Part shown: positions 43,978 to 52,465 of the stretch, one piece after another | How the letters are laid out: each line of letters begins with the position of its first letter | Numbering within the stretch: position 1 is the first letter of the stretch | Source: Rhodobacter viridis | Lineage (GTDB): Bacteria; Pseudomonadota; Alphaproteobacteria; Rhodobacterales; Rhodobacteraceae | NCBI RefSeq assembly: GCF_003217355.1 | Contig: NZ_QJTK01000009.1 | Location: 1-64,000, forward strand | Length of the DNA: 64,000 nt | Direction of reading: 5' to 3' | The notes under the pieces: generated by a model | The model's input: only the letters and a program-made list of their open reading frames with translations | Told to the model about the DNA's origin: nothing | Database searches by the model: none | Program-made: the position numbers and the translations under genes

Positions 43978-45423
43978 TTACTCCGGGTCGGTGCGATAGA
44001 TCAATCTTTCGTCGCAGGGCGCCACGCGCAGGATGTTCGTCGTCCCCTGCACGTTGAAGGGCACCCCGGCGATGACGATGATCTGATGGCTTTCATCGGC
44101 GAAACCGTAATCGCGGGCGGCGCGGGCGGCGTTCACCACGGCCTCCTTGAAGCGGCTCACTTCCTCGCAGCGGACGGCATGGACGCCCCAGTTCAGACAG
44201 AGCTTGCGCAGGGTCTGGGTGATCGGCGACAGCGCGATCACCGGAACGCGGGGCCGTTCGCGGCAGACCAGAGCGACGGTCTTGCCCGATTGCGAATAGC
44301 AGCAGATCGCCGAGACATCGGTGGTTTCCGCGATCTCGCGCGCGGCGGCGACGATGCCGTCGGCGACGGTCTGACGTTTGGCGCTGCGCGAAGCCTCGAT
44401 GATGTCGCGATAGGTCGGATCGCTTTCGACCGAGCGGGCGACGTTGTTCATCGTCTGCACCGCCTCGACCGGATAGCGCCCGGCGGCGGATTCGGCCGAG
44501 AGCATGATCGCATCGGCGCCCTCGTAGATCGCCGTCGCCACGTCCGAGATTTCGGCGCGCGTCGGCATCGGGCTTTCGATCATGCTTTCAAGCATCTGCG
44601 TCGCCACGATCACCGGCTTGGCGGCGGCCCGGCATTTGCGCACCAGCCGCTTCTGGATCGGCGGCACGGATTCGACCGGGAGTTCCACCCCCAGATCGCC
44701 GCGGGCGACCATGATCCCGTCCGAGACCTTGAGGATCTCGTCGAACGCGCGTTCGGCCGAGGGTTTCTCGATCTTCGAAAGCACCTGCGCGCGACCGCGG
44801 GCGAGGGTCTTCGCCTCGATCACATCCTCGGCGCGCTGCACGAAGCTGAGCGCGAGCCAGTCGGCCCCGAGTTCGCAGGCGAATTCCAGATCGGCGCGGT
44901 CCTTGTCGGACAGCGCCGCGAGCGGCAGCACCACATCGGGCACGTTCACGCCCTTGCGGTTGGAGATCGTGCCGCCGACGGTCACGACGCAATCGGCGAA
45001 GTCCGGGCCGCAGGCGGTGACGCGCAGGCGGATCTTGCCGTCGTTCACCAGCAGCCGGGCGCCGACTTCGAGCGCGGCGAAAATTTCCGGGTGCGGCAGG
45101 CAGACCCGGTGGCCGTCGCCCTCGGTCGGGTCGAGATCGAAGCGGAAGGGTTCACCCTCCTCCAGATCGGCGGCGCCGAAGGCAAAGGTGCCGACGCGCA
45201 GTTTCGGGCCTTGCAGGTCGGCCAGCACCGCGACCGGACGGCCGGTGTCGGCCTCGATCTGGCGGATGATGTCGTAGCGGACCTTGTGCTCGGCATGGGT
45301 GCCGTGGCTCATGTTCAGGCGGAACACGTCGGCGCCTGCCTCGAACAAAGCGCGGATGGTCTTGTAGTCGGAAGATGCGGGGCCAAGCGTAGCCACGATC
45401 TTGACGTTGCGAAGGCGTCTCAT
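43978..45423 (-). CDS. pyk: Pyruvate kinase
   Basis: 481 residues. Opening K-I-V-A-T-L-G-P-A-S-S (7-17), K+ and Mg2+ site segments (FRLNMSHG, VMVARGDLGVELP) and the active-site lysine region LSKIEKP are all present; the C-terminal allosteric domain is full length. It makes ATP and pyruvate from PEP. ATG 45423 follows GAGG; the longer frame overlaps the divergent gene's promoter. Cotranscribed with the downstream small membrane protein gene. Confidence 0.96.
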   Translation of the reverse strand: MRRLRNVKIVATLGPASSDYKTIRALFEAGADVFRLNMSHGTHAEHKVRYDIIRQIEADTGRPVAVLADLQGPKLRVGTFAFGAADLEEGEPFRFDLDPTEGDGHRVCLPHPEIFAALEVGARLLVNDGKIRLRVTACGPDFADCVVTVGGTISNRKGVNVPDVVLPLAALSDKDRADLEFACELGADWLALSFVQRAEDVIEAKTLARGRAQVLSKIEKPSAERAFDEILKVSDGIMVARGDLGVELPVESVPPIQKRLVRKCRAAAKPVIVATQMLESMIESPMPTRAEISDVATAIYEGADAIMLSAESAAGRYPVEAVQTMNNVARSVESDPTYRDIIEASRSAKRQTVADGIVAAAREIAETTDVSAICCYSQSGKTVALVCRERPRVPVIALSPITQTLRKLCLNWGVHAVRCEEVSRFKEAVVNAARAARDYGFADESHQIIVIAGVPFNVQGTTNILRVAPCDERLIYRTDPE

Positions 45424-45556
45424 GCGTCCTCGGGCGTTGGTGTTGCTGTCATTTCGTGGGCCGATCCCAGCTATGGCGCAAATTGTCGCGCAGGGCAACT
45501 GGAACACCGGCTCCGAGTGACGTAAATCTGTTGTGAGCGACAAAGGCAAAGAAAGC

Positions 45557-46306
45557 ATGACTGATCACGCCTTCCACATCCTTGGCGAAGACCGCCCCGG
45601 CCGCTGGCTGATCACCGTCGATCACGCCACGAACCGGGTGCCCGACTGGGTGGGCGGCGGCGATCTGGGCATCGCCCCCGAGGATATGGCGCGTCACATC
45701 GCCTATGACATCGGTGCGCTCGAGGTCGCGCGGCATCTGGCCGAGGCGCTCGACAGCCCGCTGATCTGGTCGGATTTCTCGCGGCTCGTCATCGACCCCA
45801 ACCGCGGCGAGGACGACCCGACGCTGGTGATGCAGCTTTATGACGGCACGATCATTCCCGCCAACCGCCACATCTCGGCCCCAGCGATCGAGGAGCGTCT
45901 GGCCCGGCTGCACCGCCCCTATCACGACGCGCTGGCCCGGCTGGCAGCCCGGCGGACGGATACGGTGATCTGCGCGATCCATTCCTTCACCCCCTGCCTG
46001 CGCGGACGCAGCCCGCGGCCCTGGCAGGTGGGCGTTCTGCATTCGCATCTGGACGGTCGGCTGGCCCTGCCGCTGATCACGGGGCTGCGCGCAGCCGGGC
46101 TTTGCGTGGGCGACAACGAGCCCTATTCGGGCCATCTGCGCGGCGACAGCGTCGATCGCCACGCGCTCGACACCGGGCGGCAGAACGTGCTGGTCGAGCT
46201 GCGCAACGACCTGATCGCGCACGAATCGGGACAGGCGCATTGGGCCACGGTGCTTGCCCCGACACTGCGCGACTCCCTGAGAGTTTGCGAAACAACGACC
46301 GCCTGA
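45557..46306 (+). CDS. N-formylglutamate amidohydrolase (FGase family)
   Basis: 249 residues from ATG 45557 (MTDHAFHILGEDR); an upstream GTG at 45533 lacks a ribosome site. FGase/HutG-type landmarks are LITVDHATNRVPDW (metal His), WSDFSRLVIDPNR, ICAIHSFTPCL (His) and LVELRNDL. The family deformylates N-formylglutamate in histidine degradation or formylated peptides/amino acids. No hut genes surround it, so the real substrate is open. Divergent from pyruvate kinase. Confidence 0.88.
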   Translation: MTDHAFHILGEDRPGRWLITVDHATNRVPDWVGGGDLGIAPEDMARHIAYDIGALEVARHLAEALDSPLIWSDFSRLVIDPNRGEDDPTLVMQLYDGTIIPANRHISAPAIEERLARLHRPYHDALARLAARRTDTVICAIHSFTPCLRGRSPRPWQVGVLHSHLDGRLALPLITGLRAAGLCVGDNEPYSGHLRGDSVDRHALDTGRQNVLVELRNDLIAHESGQAHWATVLAPTLRDSLRVCETTTA

Positions 46307-46359
46307 CTGCGGCATTGTTTCCGTCTACGCCCGCAATTCTATCGCAGGTTTAGCCCTTC

Positions 46360-46381
46360 ATTGCCCAAAGTTGAGGGCAAT
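46360..46381. promoter_or_regulatory. Inverted repeat upstream of the RTX gene
   Basis: ATTGCCC (46360-46366) and GGGCAAT (46375-46381) flank AAAGTTGA, followed by an AT-rich stretch (TTACTTTTTTCCAATAAATTTT) up to the AGGAG of the RTX gene. Likely operator or promoter element; its factor is unknown. Confidence 0.45.
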
Positions 46382-46416
46382 GTTACTTTTTTCCAATAAA
46401 TTTTCAGGAGTGAACT

Positions 46417-48480
46417 ATGGAAGGTCTCATTTTGATGTCGCTTTTCCCGGCCCTTCTTGTGGGACTTGCGATCCATGCCTCCAACACCAATGACGGCGGG
46501 TCAGAGGATCACGGCGACGCGATGCGCGGCACCGACGGCGCCGATACGATCACCGGAACCGACGGCGACAATTACATCGATGCGGGCTTTTCCAATGACA
46601 GCGTGGATGGCGGCGCGGGCGACGACACGTTGCGCGGCAACCTTGGCGCCGATGTCCTGATCGATTCCGAAGGCGCGAACGAACTTTACGGCGGCTATGG
46701 TTACGATCACCTGGCGGCGCTCGATGCCGATGGCGGCGATGCGGACCTTCTGAATGGCGGCGGCAACGACGACATGTTGCTTGGCGACAGTGGCGATACG
46801 CTGGTGGGGGACACCGGCACCGACACCTTTCTGGCGCAATGGACAAGCGGCAGCACAGCCCTGACGCTGAGCGACTTCGACCCGGCCGCGGGCGAGACCT
46901 TCACCATCGAGACCGACAGCGAGATCACCGACACGACCGACTTCCATCTCGAACAGGCCGATGGCGGCGTGAACCTGCTGCTGGATGGCGAGAGCGTGGC
47001 CTGGTTCGAAGGCGGCGACATGCATGCCATCGCGGCCTCGGTGACGCTTTACGGCACGAACGGCGACACCGGCATCAACCCGATCATCCCCGACGAGACG
47101 ATGACCGGCACCGCGGGCGATGACGACCTCGAGGGCTCCTCGTCTTCCGAGGTCTTCACGGGCTTGGCCGGGGATGACCGGATCGCGGGTCTGGGCGGCG
47201 ATGACACGATCTCGGGCGGCACGGGCGATGACTTGGCCTATGCGGGCGAGGGCAATGACATCGCGCAGGGCGATGACGGCGATGATTCCCTTTCCGGCGA
47301 CGATGGCGCGGATACGATCGAGGGCGATGCCGGGAATGACGTTCTCGCCGGGGGGGCGGGCCAGGACAGCCTGTCTGGTGGCGAGGGCAATGACAGCCTT
47401 GACGGCAATCCCGGGGTCGACACCGGCGATGCGGACACGCTCGACGGTGGCGCGGGCGATGACACGATCGAGGCCGCTTCGGGCGATCGGGTCACCGGCG
47501 GCGCGGGCGATGACAGCTATCAGATCACCTGGGCCCCGGGCGATGATGCGGTGACCGTCACCGATTACGGCAACACCACGGGCGCCGATGATGGCGCGAC
47601 CGAATCCGTCGTGATCGTCGATGACACCTACACCGCGGACATGGAATTCCGGCTCGACACCGTCGAGGGCGGCGTGATCGCGATCGTCGGAAGCGACACC
47701 GTGGCACTGTTCGAAGGCGCCGACATCGCCGAGCTGCAGGCGAACCTGACGCTTCTGGGGGCGGACGGCACCAGCTACAGCCTCGGTCAGGACATTGCGG
47801 GCACCGATGCCGACGACAATCTGGCGGGCACCGCGGGCGATGACTCCATCAGCGCCCGTCTGGGCGACGACACGATCGATGCCGGAAGCGGTGACGATCA
47901 GGTCACGGGCGGCTATGGCGCCGACACGATGGCAGGCGGCGCGGGCGATGACACGCTCGACGGCGGCGCGCAGAACGACACGATCGACGGCGGCACCGGC
48001 TCGGATGAAGCGCTTGGTCAGGATGGCAACGACGTGCTGCGCGATACCGCGGGCCTTGACACGCTTCTGGGCGGCAACGGCAATGACGAGCTTTACGCCA
48101 ATGACGGTCTGTCCGCGCAGATGCAGGGCCGTGCCTCTGACAGTCTCGATGGCGGGGCTGGCAACGATACGCTGTTTGGGGATTTCAGCGACACGCTGAC
48201 GGGCGGCGCGGGGTCGGATGAATTTGCGACGCAGGTCCTCGTGGATCCGGACACCGCAGACACCACCTACAGTCAGGACGTGGTCGTGACCGATTTCGAC
48301 GCCGCAACCGACACGCTGCGGCTCGACGAGGTGCCCGCCGATGCGGTGATCACCATCGTCGACTCGAGCGGCGGGGCCGCGGTGCAGGTGAATGGTGACA
48401 CACTGCTGATCCTGCAGGGCGTTTCGGCGAATGACGTCACCCTCGACATGATCACGGTCAATTACGCGACGGCCGCCTGA
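46417..48480 (+). CDS. Membrane-anchored RTX (hemolysin-type calcium-binding) protein
   Basis: 687 residues. A single N-terminal hydrophobic helix (about 2-21) is followed by three rounds of an acidic GGxGxDx(L/I) RTX block plus a spacer module. RTX blocks lie at about 37-136, 229-366 and 461-600; the spacers at 137-215, 367-450 and 602-684 share a pattern of (T)DF-P..(E)T-T-I..., DGGV, then an FEG or LQG turn. The composition is extremely Asp/Gly-rich, so it should fold on binding many Ca2+ ions. There is no classical C-terminal T1SS signal or enzymatic domain; the last element is a spacer. An anchored, surface or periplasmic calcium-binding/adhesive role is inference. AGGAG precedes the ATG and a strong terminator follows. 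Confidence 0.92.
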   Translation: MEGLILMSLFPALLVGLAIHASNTNDGGSEDHGDAMRGTDGADTITGTDGDNYIDAGFSNDSVDGGAGDDTLRGNLGADVLIDSEGANELYGGYGYDHLAALDADGGDADLLNGGGNDDMLLGDSGDTLVGDTGTDTFLAQWTSGSTALTLSDFDPAAGETFTIETDSEITDTTDFHLEQADGGVNLLLDGESVAWFEGGDMHAIAASVTLYGTNGDTGINPIIPDETMTGTAGDDDLEGSSSSEVFTGLAGDDRIAGLGGDDTISGGTGDDLAYAGEGNDIAQGDDGDDSLSGDDGADTIEGDAGNDVLAGGAGQDSLSGGEGNDSLDGNPGVDTGDADTLDGGAGDDTIEAASGDRVTGGAGDDSYQITWAPGDDAVTVTDYGNTTGADDGATESVVIVDDTYTADMEFRLDTVEGGVIAIVGSDTVALFEGADIAELQANLTLLGADGTSYSLGQDIAGTDADDNLAGTAGDDSISARLGDDTIDAGSGDDQVTGGYGADTMAGGAGDDTLDGGAQNDTIDGGTGSDEALGQDGNDVLRDTAGLDTLLGGNGNDELYANDGLSAQMQGRASDSLDGGAGNDTLFGDFSDTLTGGAGSDEFATQVLVDPDTADTTYSQDVVVTDFDAATDTLRLDEVPADAVITIVDSSGGAAVQVNGDTLLILQGVSANDVTLDMITVNYATAA

Positions 48481-48505
48481 TCCGGCCTCGCGAGATGACC
48501 CGAAG

Positions 48506-48529
48506 GGCCCCGCCTTTGCGGGGCCTTTT
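48506..48529 (+). terminator. Terminator of the RTX gene
   Basis: GGCCCCGC-CTTT-GCGGGGCC followed by TTTT, 26 bases past the stop. Confidence 0.92.
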
Positions 48530-48678
48530 CATCATCGGGTGCCGGGGCGAAACCAATGCCCACGCAGGCGAGGCATGGTTACCAAAGCGTTGACAATCGC
48601 GCCTTCATCGTGACGCGAATCCCTTGCCCGACCCGCGCCCCCTCGGCATGCTTTTCTTGAAACACTGGGGGTTTTTCG

Positions 48679-49209
48679 ATGCTTGCGCTCTTCATCGCGG
48701 TTTCTTGCGCGCTGGCTCTGGTGGTCTGGGCCGAATGGCGTTCCCAGCGCATCCCGACGACGAAATCCGTGCCTCCGGTTGCACCCGATCACGCCATCGC
48801 AGCCACAGCGGCGCCGATGACACCCCCCGCCGCGCCTGCCCCGCCCCCTGCGACCAAGGACCAAGACGATCTGATCCTTGCACGGCTCGCGCAGATGCTG
48901 GCCGAGCCCGTGCTCGTGCCCCCGACCCCGGTTCCTGCGGCGCCGGTCGCGCCTCAGGCCCCCGCCCCCGCCCCCGTCGCGACGACCGTCGCCGAGGACC
49001 TGCCCCGGATCAGCGGGTTTCGCCCCGGCGACGTGATCGAGCTGGAAATCGAAGGTCCGCTGCCACGCCCCGAAGATCTGCGCTTCGAACAGGTCGGGCG
49101 CGATGCCCGGATGATCCTCGAAGGCCTGCCCGCGCTGATCTTCGAGGGCGTTCCGGCCCGCGCCCTGCGCCCCTCGCACATCCGTTTCCGCAGTCCGCAA
49201 GCGGCCTGA
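48679..49209 (+). CDS. Membrane-anchored protein with an RTX-spacer-like C-terminal domain
   Basis: 176 residues. One N-terminal transmembrane helix (about 2-18), a long Pro/Ala-rich linker (about 30-105) and a compact C-terminal domain (111-171). That domain reads ISGFRPGDVIELEIEG...DLRFEQVG...MILEGLPALIFEGV, aligning by eye with the first spacer of the adjacent RTX protein (LSDFDPAAGETFTIET...FHLEQADGG...LLLDGESVAWFEGG). No ribosome site better than GGGGG at eight bases. Not otherwise recognised. It lies 198 bases downstream of the RTX gene beyond a terminator, on the same strand, with its own promoter. Confidence 0.7.
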   Translation: MLALFIAVSCALALVVWAEWRSQRIPTTKSVPPVAPDHAIAATAAPMTPPAAPAPPPATKDQDDLILARLAQMLAEPVLVPPTPVPAAPVAPQAPAPAPVATTVAEDLPRISGFRPGDVIELEIEGPLPRPEDLRFEQVGRDARMILEGLPALIFEGVPARALRPSHIRFRSPQAA

Positions 49210-49224
49210 CCGGCTGCACGGACG

Positions 49225-49259
49225 AAAAAGCCCCGGGCAGGGCTGGCCCGGGGCTTTTT
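49225..49259. terminator. Bidirectional terminator
   Basis: AAAAAGCCCCGGGC (49225-49238) pairs with GCCCGGGGCTTTTT (49246-49259); it serves the gene ending at 49209 and, convergently, the transaminase gene ending at 49281. Confidence 0.93.
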
Positions 49260-49280
49260 ATTTTACCGTCGCGAAGGGGC

Positions 49281-50141
49281 TCAGATCGCCGCCTTGCGCC
49301 CTTCTTCCAGATAGATCTCGCGCAGGCGCGTCGCCACCGGACCGACCTTGCCGCCATTCAGCGCCACGCCGTCCACTTCGACGACCGGCATCACGAAGGC
49401 CGAGGCCGAGGTGAAGAAGGCCTCGTCGGCGGCCTGAGCCTCGGCGATGGTGAAGGGGCGTTCCTCGATCTCCATCTGCGCTTCGGCGGCATATTTCAGC
49501 AGCGAGGCGCGGGTGATCCCGTGCAGGATGTCGTTCGACAGCTGCCGGGTGATGATCTTGCCGCCCTTGACGATATAGGTGTTGTTCGACGAGCCCTCGG
49601 TCACGAACCCGTCCTCGACGAACCAGGCGTCATGCTTGCCCGCGGCTTCGGCGGCCATCTTCGCCATCGACGGATAGAGCAGCTGCACCGTCTTGATGTC
49701 GCGGCGATGCCAGCGCAGATCCGGGATCGAGACCACCTTGATGCCGGTCTTCGCCTTCGGATCGTCCGCCAGACCCGGCTTCGACTGGGTGTAAAGCACG
49801 ATCGTCGGCGGCGTGCCCGCGGGCGGATAGTGGAAATCGCGATCGCCCGCATTGCCGCGGCTGACCTGCAGATAGATCATCCCATCCACGAGATTGTTGC
49901 GCGCCACCAGCTGGCGGTGAATCTCCAGCCACTCGTCGCGGCCGAGGTTGCCGGTCATCTCCAGCTCTGCCATCGAGCGGGCCAGACGGACCATGTGGCC
50001 TTCGAATTCCAGGATCTTGCCATCCAGAACCGAGGTCACTTCGTAGACGGCATCGCCCATCACGAAACCACGGTCAAAAACCGAGACCTTGGCCTCTTCC
50101 TCGGGCAGATACTCGCCATTCAGGTAAACGATGCGGCTCAT
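49281..50141 (-). CDS. Class IV aminotransferase, D-amino-acid transaminase type
   Basis: 286 residues, PLP fold type IV. The opening IVYLNGEYLPEEEAKVSVFDRGFVMGDAVYE and the PLP lysine in QLLYPSMAKM (K at about 156) plus VTEGSSNNTYIV are family hallmarks. Length and the RGFVMGDAVYE motif fit D-alanine/D-glutamate transaminases better than branched-chain enzymes, and the neighbours handle N-acetyl-D-glutamate. It starts 13 bases after dgcA and would interconvert D-alanine and D-glutamate, feeding D-Glu to the pathway. A strict substrate cannot be proven by eye. Confidence 0.85.
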   Translation of the reverse strand: MSRIVYLNGEYLPEEEAKVSVFDRGFVMGDAVYEVTSVLDGKILEFEGHMVRLARSMAELEMTGNLGRDEWLEIHRQLVARNNLVDGMIYLQVSRGNAGDRDFHYPPAGTPPTIVLYTQSKPGLADDPKAKTGIKVVSIPDLRWHRRDIKTVQLLYPSMAKMAAEAAGKHDAWFVEDGFVTEGSSNNTYIVKGGKIITRQLSNDILHGITRASLLKYAAEAQMEIEERPFTIAEAQAADEAFFTSASAFVMPVVEVDGVALNGGKVGPVATRLREIYLEEGRKAAI

Positions 50142-50153
50142 GCGCGTTCCTCC

Positions 50154-51116
50154 TCAACCCCAGAGCCCCGGCTCGGGGGGATAAACCATTCCGTCCGCAT
50201 ACTGCAGCGGGCTTTCGCGGTCTTGGGCCAGAAGCAGCGGCCCGTCAAGATCGACATAGGCCACACCCTGCGCCACAAGGGTCGCGGGCGCCATCGCAAG
50301 CGACGATCCGACCATGCAGCCAACCATCACGCCATAACCTTCGGCCAGTGCCGCTTGCCGCAGCGCAAGCGCCTCGGTCAGACCGCCAGTCTTGTCGAGC
50401 TTGATGTTCACAAGATCGTATTTGCCCTTCAGATGCGAAAGCGACTTGCGGTCATGGCAGCTTTCATCGGCGCAGACCGGCACCGGCCGGGCCATGCCAA
50501 TGAGGGCCTCGTCGGCAATCGCCGGCAGGGGTTGCTCGACCATCGCCACGCCCAGACGGACCAGATGCGGCGCCAGATCGGCATAGACCTCGGCCGTCCA
50601 ACCTTCGTTCGCATCGACGACGATCACCGATTTCGGCGCCCCCGCCCGCACGGCCTCAAGCCGCGGCATGTCATCGGGGGTGCCGAGCTTGATTTTCAGG
50701 ATCGGCCGATGCGCATTCCTCGCCGCCGCGGCCCGCATCACCTCGGGCTCGGCCAAGGACAGCGTGTAACAAGTGACTTCCGGCCCGGGCGCGGCCAGCC
50801 CGGCCAGCTCCCAGACCCGCTTGCCCGCGGCTTTCGCCTCCAGATCCCAGAGCGCGCAATCGACGGCATTCCGCGCCGCCCCGGGCGGCAGGGCATCGTA
50901 AAGCGCCGCGCGGGTGATCCCCTCGGGCAGGCCTTCGATCTGCGCCGTGACACTTTCCAGACTTTCGCCGTAGCGCGCATAGGGCACGCATTCACCCCAG
51001 CCGGTCTGCCCGCCGCGGCTGATCCGCACCGTCAACACCTTCGCCTCGGTCCGCGAGCCGCGCGAGATGGTGAACACCTCGGCCAGCCGGAACGTGTCGG
51101 CCGTTACGGAAATCAT
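50154..51116 (-). CDS. dgcA: Dipeptide-epimerase-type enolase-superfamily enzyme, likely N-acetyl-D-glutamate racemase DgcA
   Basis: 320 residues. Mandelate racemase/muconate lactonizing-type barrel: the K-x-K pair in LKIKLG, metal ligands in VDANEGW, VEQPLP and ADESCHD, and the second catalytic Lys in NIKLDKTGG are all present. In characterised operons a DUF1611 protein (DgcN) N-acetylates D-glutamate and the epimerase DgcA inverts it to N-acetyl-L-glutamate. The identical pairing here supports the call; an Ala-Glu dipeptide epimerase is the alternative. ATG 51116 follows GGGCGGAGC. A repeat-family copy lies between it and dgcN. Confidence 0.82.
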   Translation of the reverse strand: MISVTADTFRLAEVFTISRGSRTEAKVLTVRISRGGQTGWGECVPYARYGESLESVTAQIEGLPEGITRAALYDALPPGAARNAVDCALWDLEAKAAGKRVWELAGLAAPGPEVTCYTLSLAEPEVMRAAAARNAHRPILKIKLGTPDDMPRLEAVRAGAPKSVIVVDANEGWTAEVYADLAPHLVRLGVAMVEQPLPAIADEALIGMARPVPVCADESCHDRKSLSHLKGKYDLVNIKLDKTGGLTEALALRQAALAEGYGVMVGCMVGSSLAMAPATLVAQGVAYVDLDGPLLLAQDRESPLQYADGMVYPPEPGLWG

Positions 51117-51125
51117 GCTCCGCCC

Positions 51126-51176
51126 TTTCATCTTGCCTCAAATACCTCCGCCGGAGGCCTCGGCCCCCGGCACAGG
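51126..51176 (+). repeat. Intergenic repeat, copy C (dgcN-dgcA gap)
   Basis: Plus-strand TTTCATCTTGCCTCAAATAC continues into CCTCCGCCGGAGG and a G/C-run, sharing the CTTGnC..AAATA core with the copies at 13595, 17604 and 18606. Confidence 0.55.
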
Positions 51177-51185
51177 CGCACGGTC

Positions 51186-52193
51186 TCAGATCGCGGCGAG
51201 CGCGTCCACCAGCTTCTCGGCCCCGAAGCGGAAGGGATCGGTGGTGGACAGACCCATCTCGGCCTCGACCGCGGCGATATAGGCGCGGGCCTCGGCTTCG
51301 GGCATGTTCTGCGTGTTGATCGAGATGCCGACGACCTTGCAGTCCGGGTTCGCAACCTTCGCCACCTGCAGCGCCAGATCGCGCAGGGCGTCGAGCCCGG
51401 GCAGCTTGTAGCCCGGCAGGCCACGCATATGGGCGCGGGTGGGCTCATGGCACAGAACCAGCGCATCGGGTTGCCCGCCATGCACCAGCGCCATCGTCAC
51501 GCCCGAATAGCTGACGTGGAAGAGGCTGCCCTGCCCCTCGATCAGATCCCAGTGATCGGCGTCATTGTCCGGCGTCAGCCATTCCACGGCGCCCGCCATG
51601 AAATCGGCGATCACCGCATCGAGCGGCACGCCATCGCCGGTGATCAGGATCCCGGTCTGCCCGGTGGCGCGGAAGCTGGCCTTCAGCCCGCGCGCCCGCA
51701 TCTCTTTCTCCATGCAAAGCGCCGTATACATCTTGCCGACCGAGCAATCGGTGCCGACAGCCAGCATCCGCTTGCCGCTGCGCTTCACGCCATTGGCGAT
51801 CGGATAATCGACCTCCGGCACGCGCACATCATGCAGCTGCCGCCCGCAGGCCTTGGCGACGGCGACCAGGTCGTCTTCCTCGCGCAGCAGGTTATGCAGG
51901 CCCGAGGCCAGATCGAAGCCCTCTTCCAGCGCCATGATCAGCACTTTCTTCCAGGCCTGCGAAATCACGCCGCCGCGGTTCGCCACGCCGATCACCAGCG
52001 TCTTGCAGCCCGCGGCCTTGGCGGTGGCGAGGTTCATGTCCGGCAGACCCAGATCGGCGTTGCAGCCCTCCATCCGGTATTGGCCGACGGCATATTCCGG
52101 GCGCCAATCCTTGATGCCCTGCGCCACTTTCGCGGCCAGCTGGTCGGGCGCATCGCCAAGGAACAGAAGATAGGGGGTTTCGATCAGCGACAT
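51186..52193 (-). CDS. dgcN: DUF1611-family protein, likely D-glutamate N-acetyltransferase DgcN
   Basis: 335 residues. A Rossmann-like N-terminal half (PYLLFLGDAPDQLAAKVAQGI) and a P-loop-like C-terminal half with GTDCSVGKMYTALCMEKEM (about 166-184; the DUF1611 nucleotide/CoA site), RATGQTGILITGDGVP and HEPTRAHMRGLPG. DUF1611 proteins of this size are DgcN enzymes that acetylate D-glutamate. First gene of the minus-strand unit with dgcA and the transaminase. ATG 52193 follows CGAGG; the frame extends further upstream without support. Divergent from mcl1. Confidence 0.82.
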   Translation of the reverse strand: MSLIETPYLLFLGDAPDQLAAKVAQGIKDWRPEYAVGQYRMEGCNADLGLPDMNLATAKAAGCKTLVIGVANRGGVISQAWKKVLIMALEEGFDLASGLHNLLREEDDLVAVAKACGRQLHDVRVPEVDYPIANGVKRSGKRMLAVGTDCSVGKMYTALCMEKEMRARGLKASFRATGQTGILITGDGVPLDAVIADFMAGAVEWLTPDNDADHWDLIEGQGSLFHVSYSGVTMALVHGGQPDALVLCHEPTRAHMRGLPGYKLPGLDALRDLALQVAKVANPDCKVVGISINTQNMPEAEARAYIAAVEAEMGLSTTDPFRFGAEKLVDALAAI

Positions 52194-52465
52194 GGGAACC
52201 TCGGCGGGTTGGGAAGGGTTTCGCAAGGTATCGCGCGGACGGCCGCGGATTTTCTTGGAAAGATACGACGAAACCAAAGTTACTCGACACTTTTCTTGCG
52301 CATTATTGCATTTTCATCGAAGCTTCTTCCAAGTTTTCCGCGCGCTGCAAAATTCATCACCGTTTTTCGCCCGAATGCTGCATCCGCAGAAATTCCTTGC
52401 GCGCCGCAGCGCAACAATATATCGCAAACGCAACCAATCCCGTAACTTCCTTGCCGAGAGACCCG
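52194..52465. promoter_or_regulatory. Divergent promoter region between dgcN and mcl1
   Basis: 272 noncoding AT-richer bases. TTGC/GCAA tetramers cluster near each end: TTGCG 52296, TTGCA 52306, TTGC 52397, GCAA 52411, 52424 and 52430. They may be half-sites for an acyl-CoA-type regulator, which is inference. No gene is seen. Confidence 0.4.

Noticed and set aside
47100-48240. Regular short repeats suggestive of a CRISPR array
   Set aside because: They are the in-frame nonapeptide repeats of the RTX protein, with no constant repeat and variable-spacer pattern.
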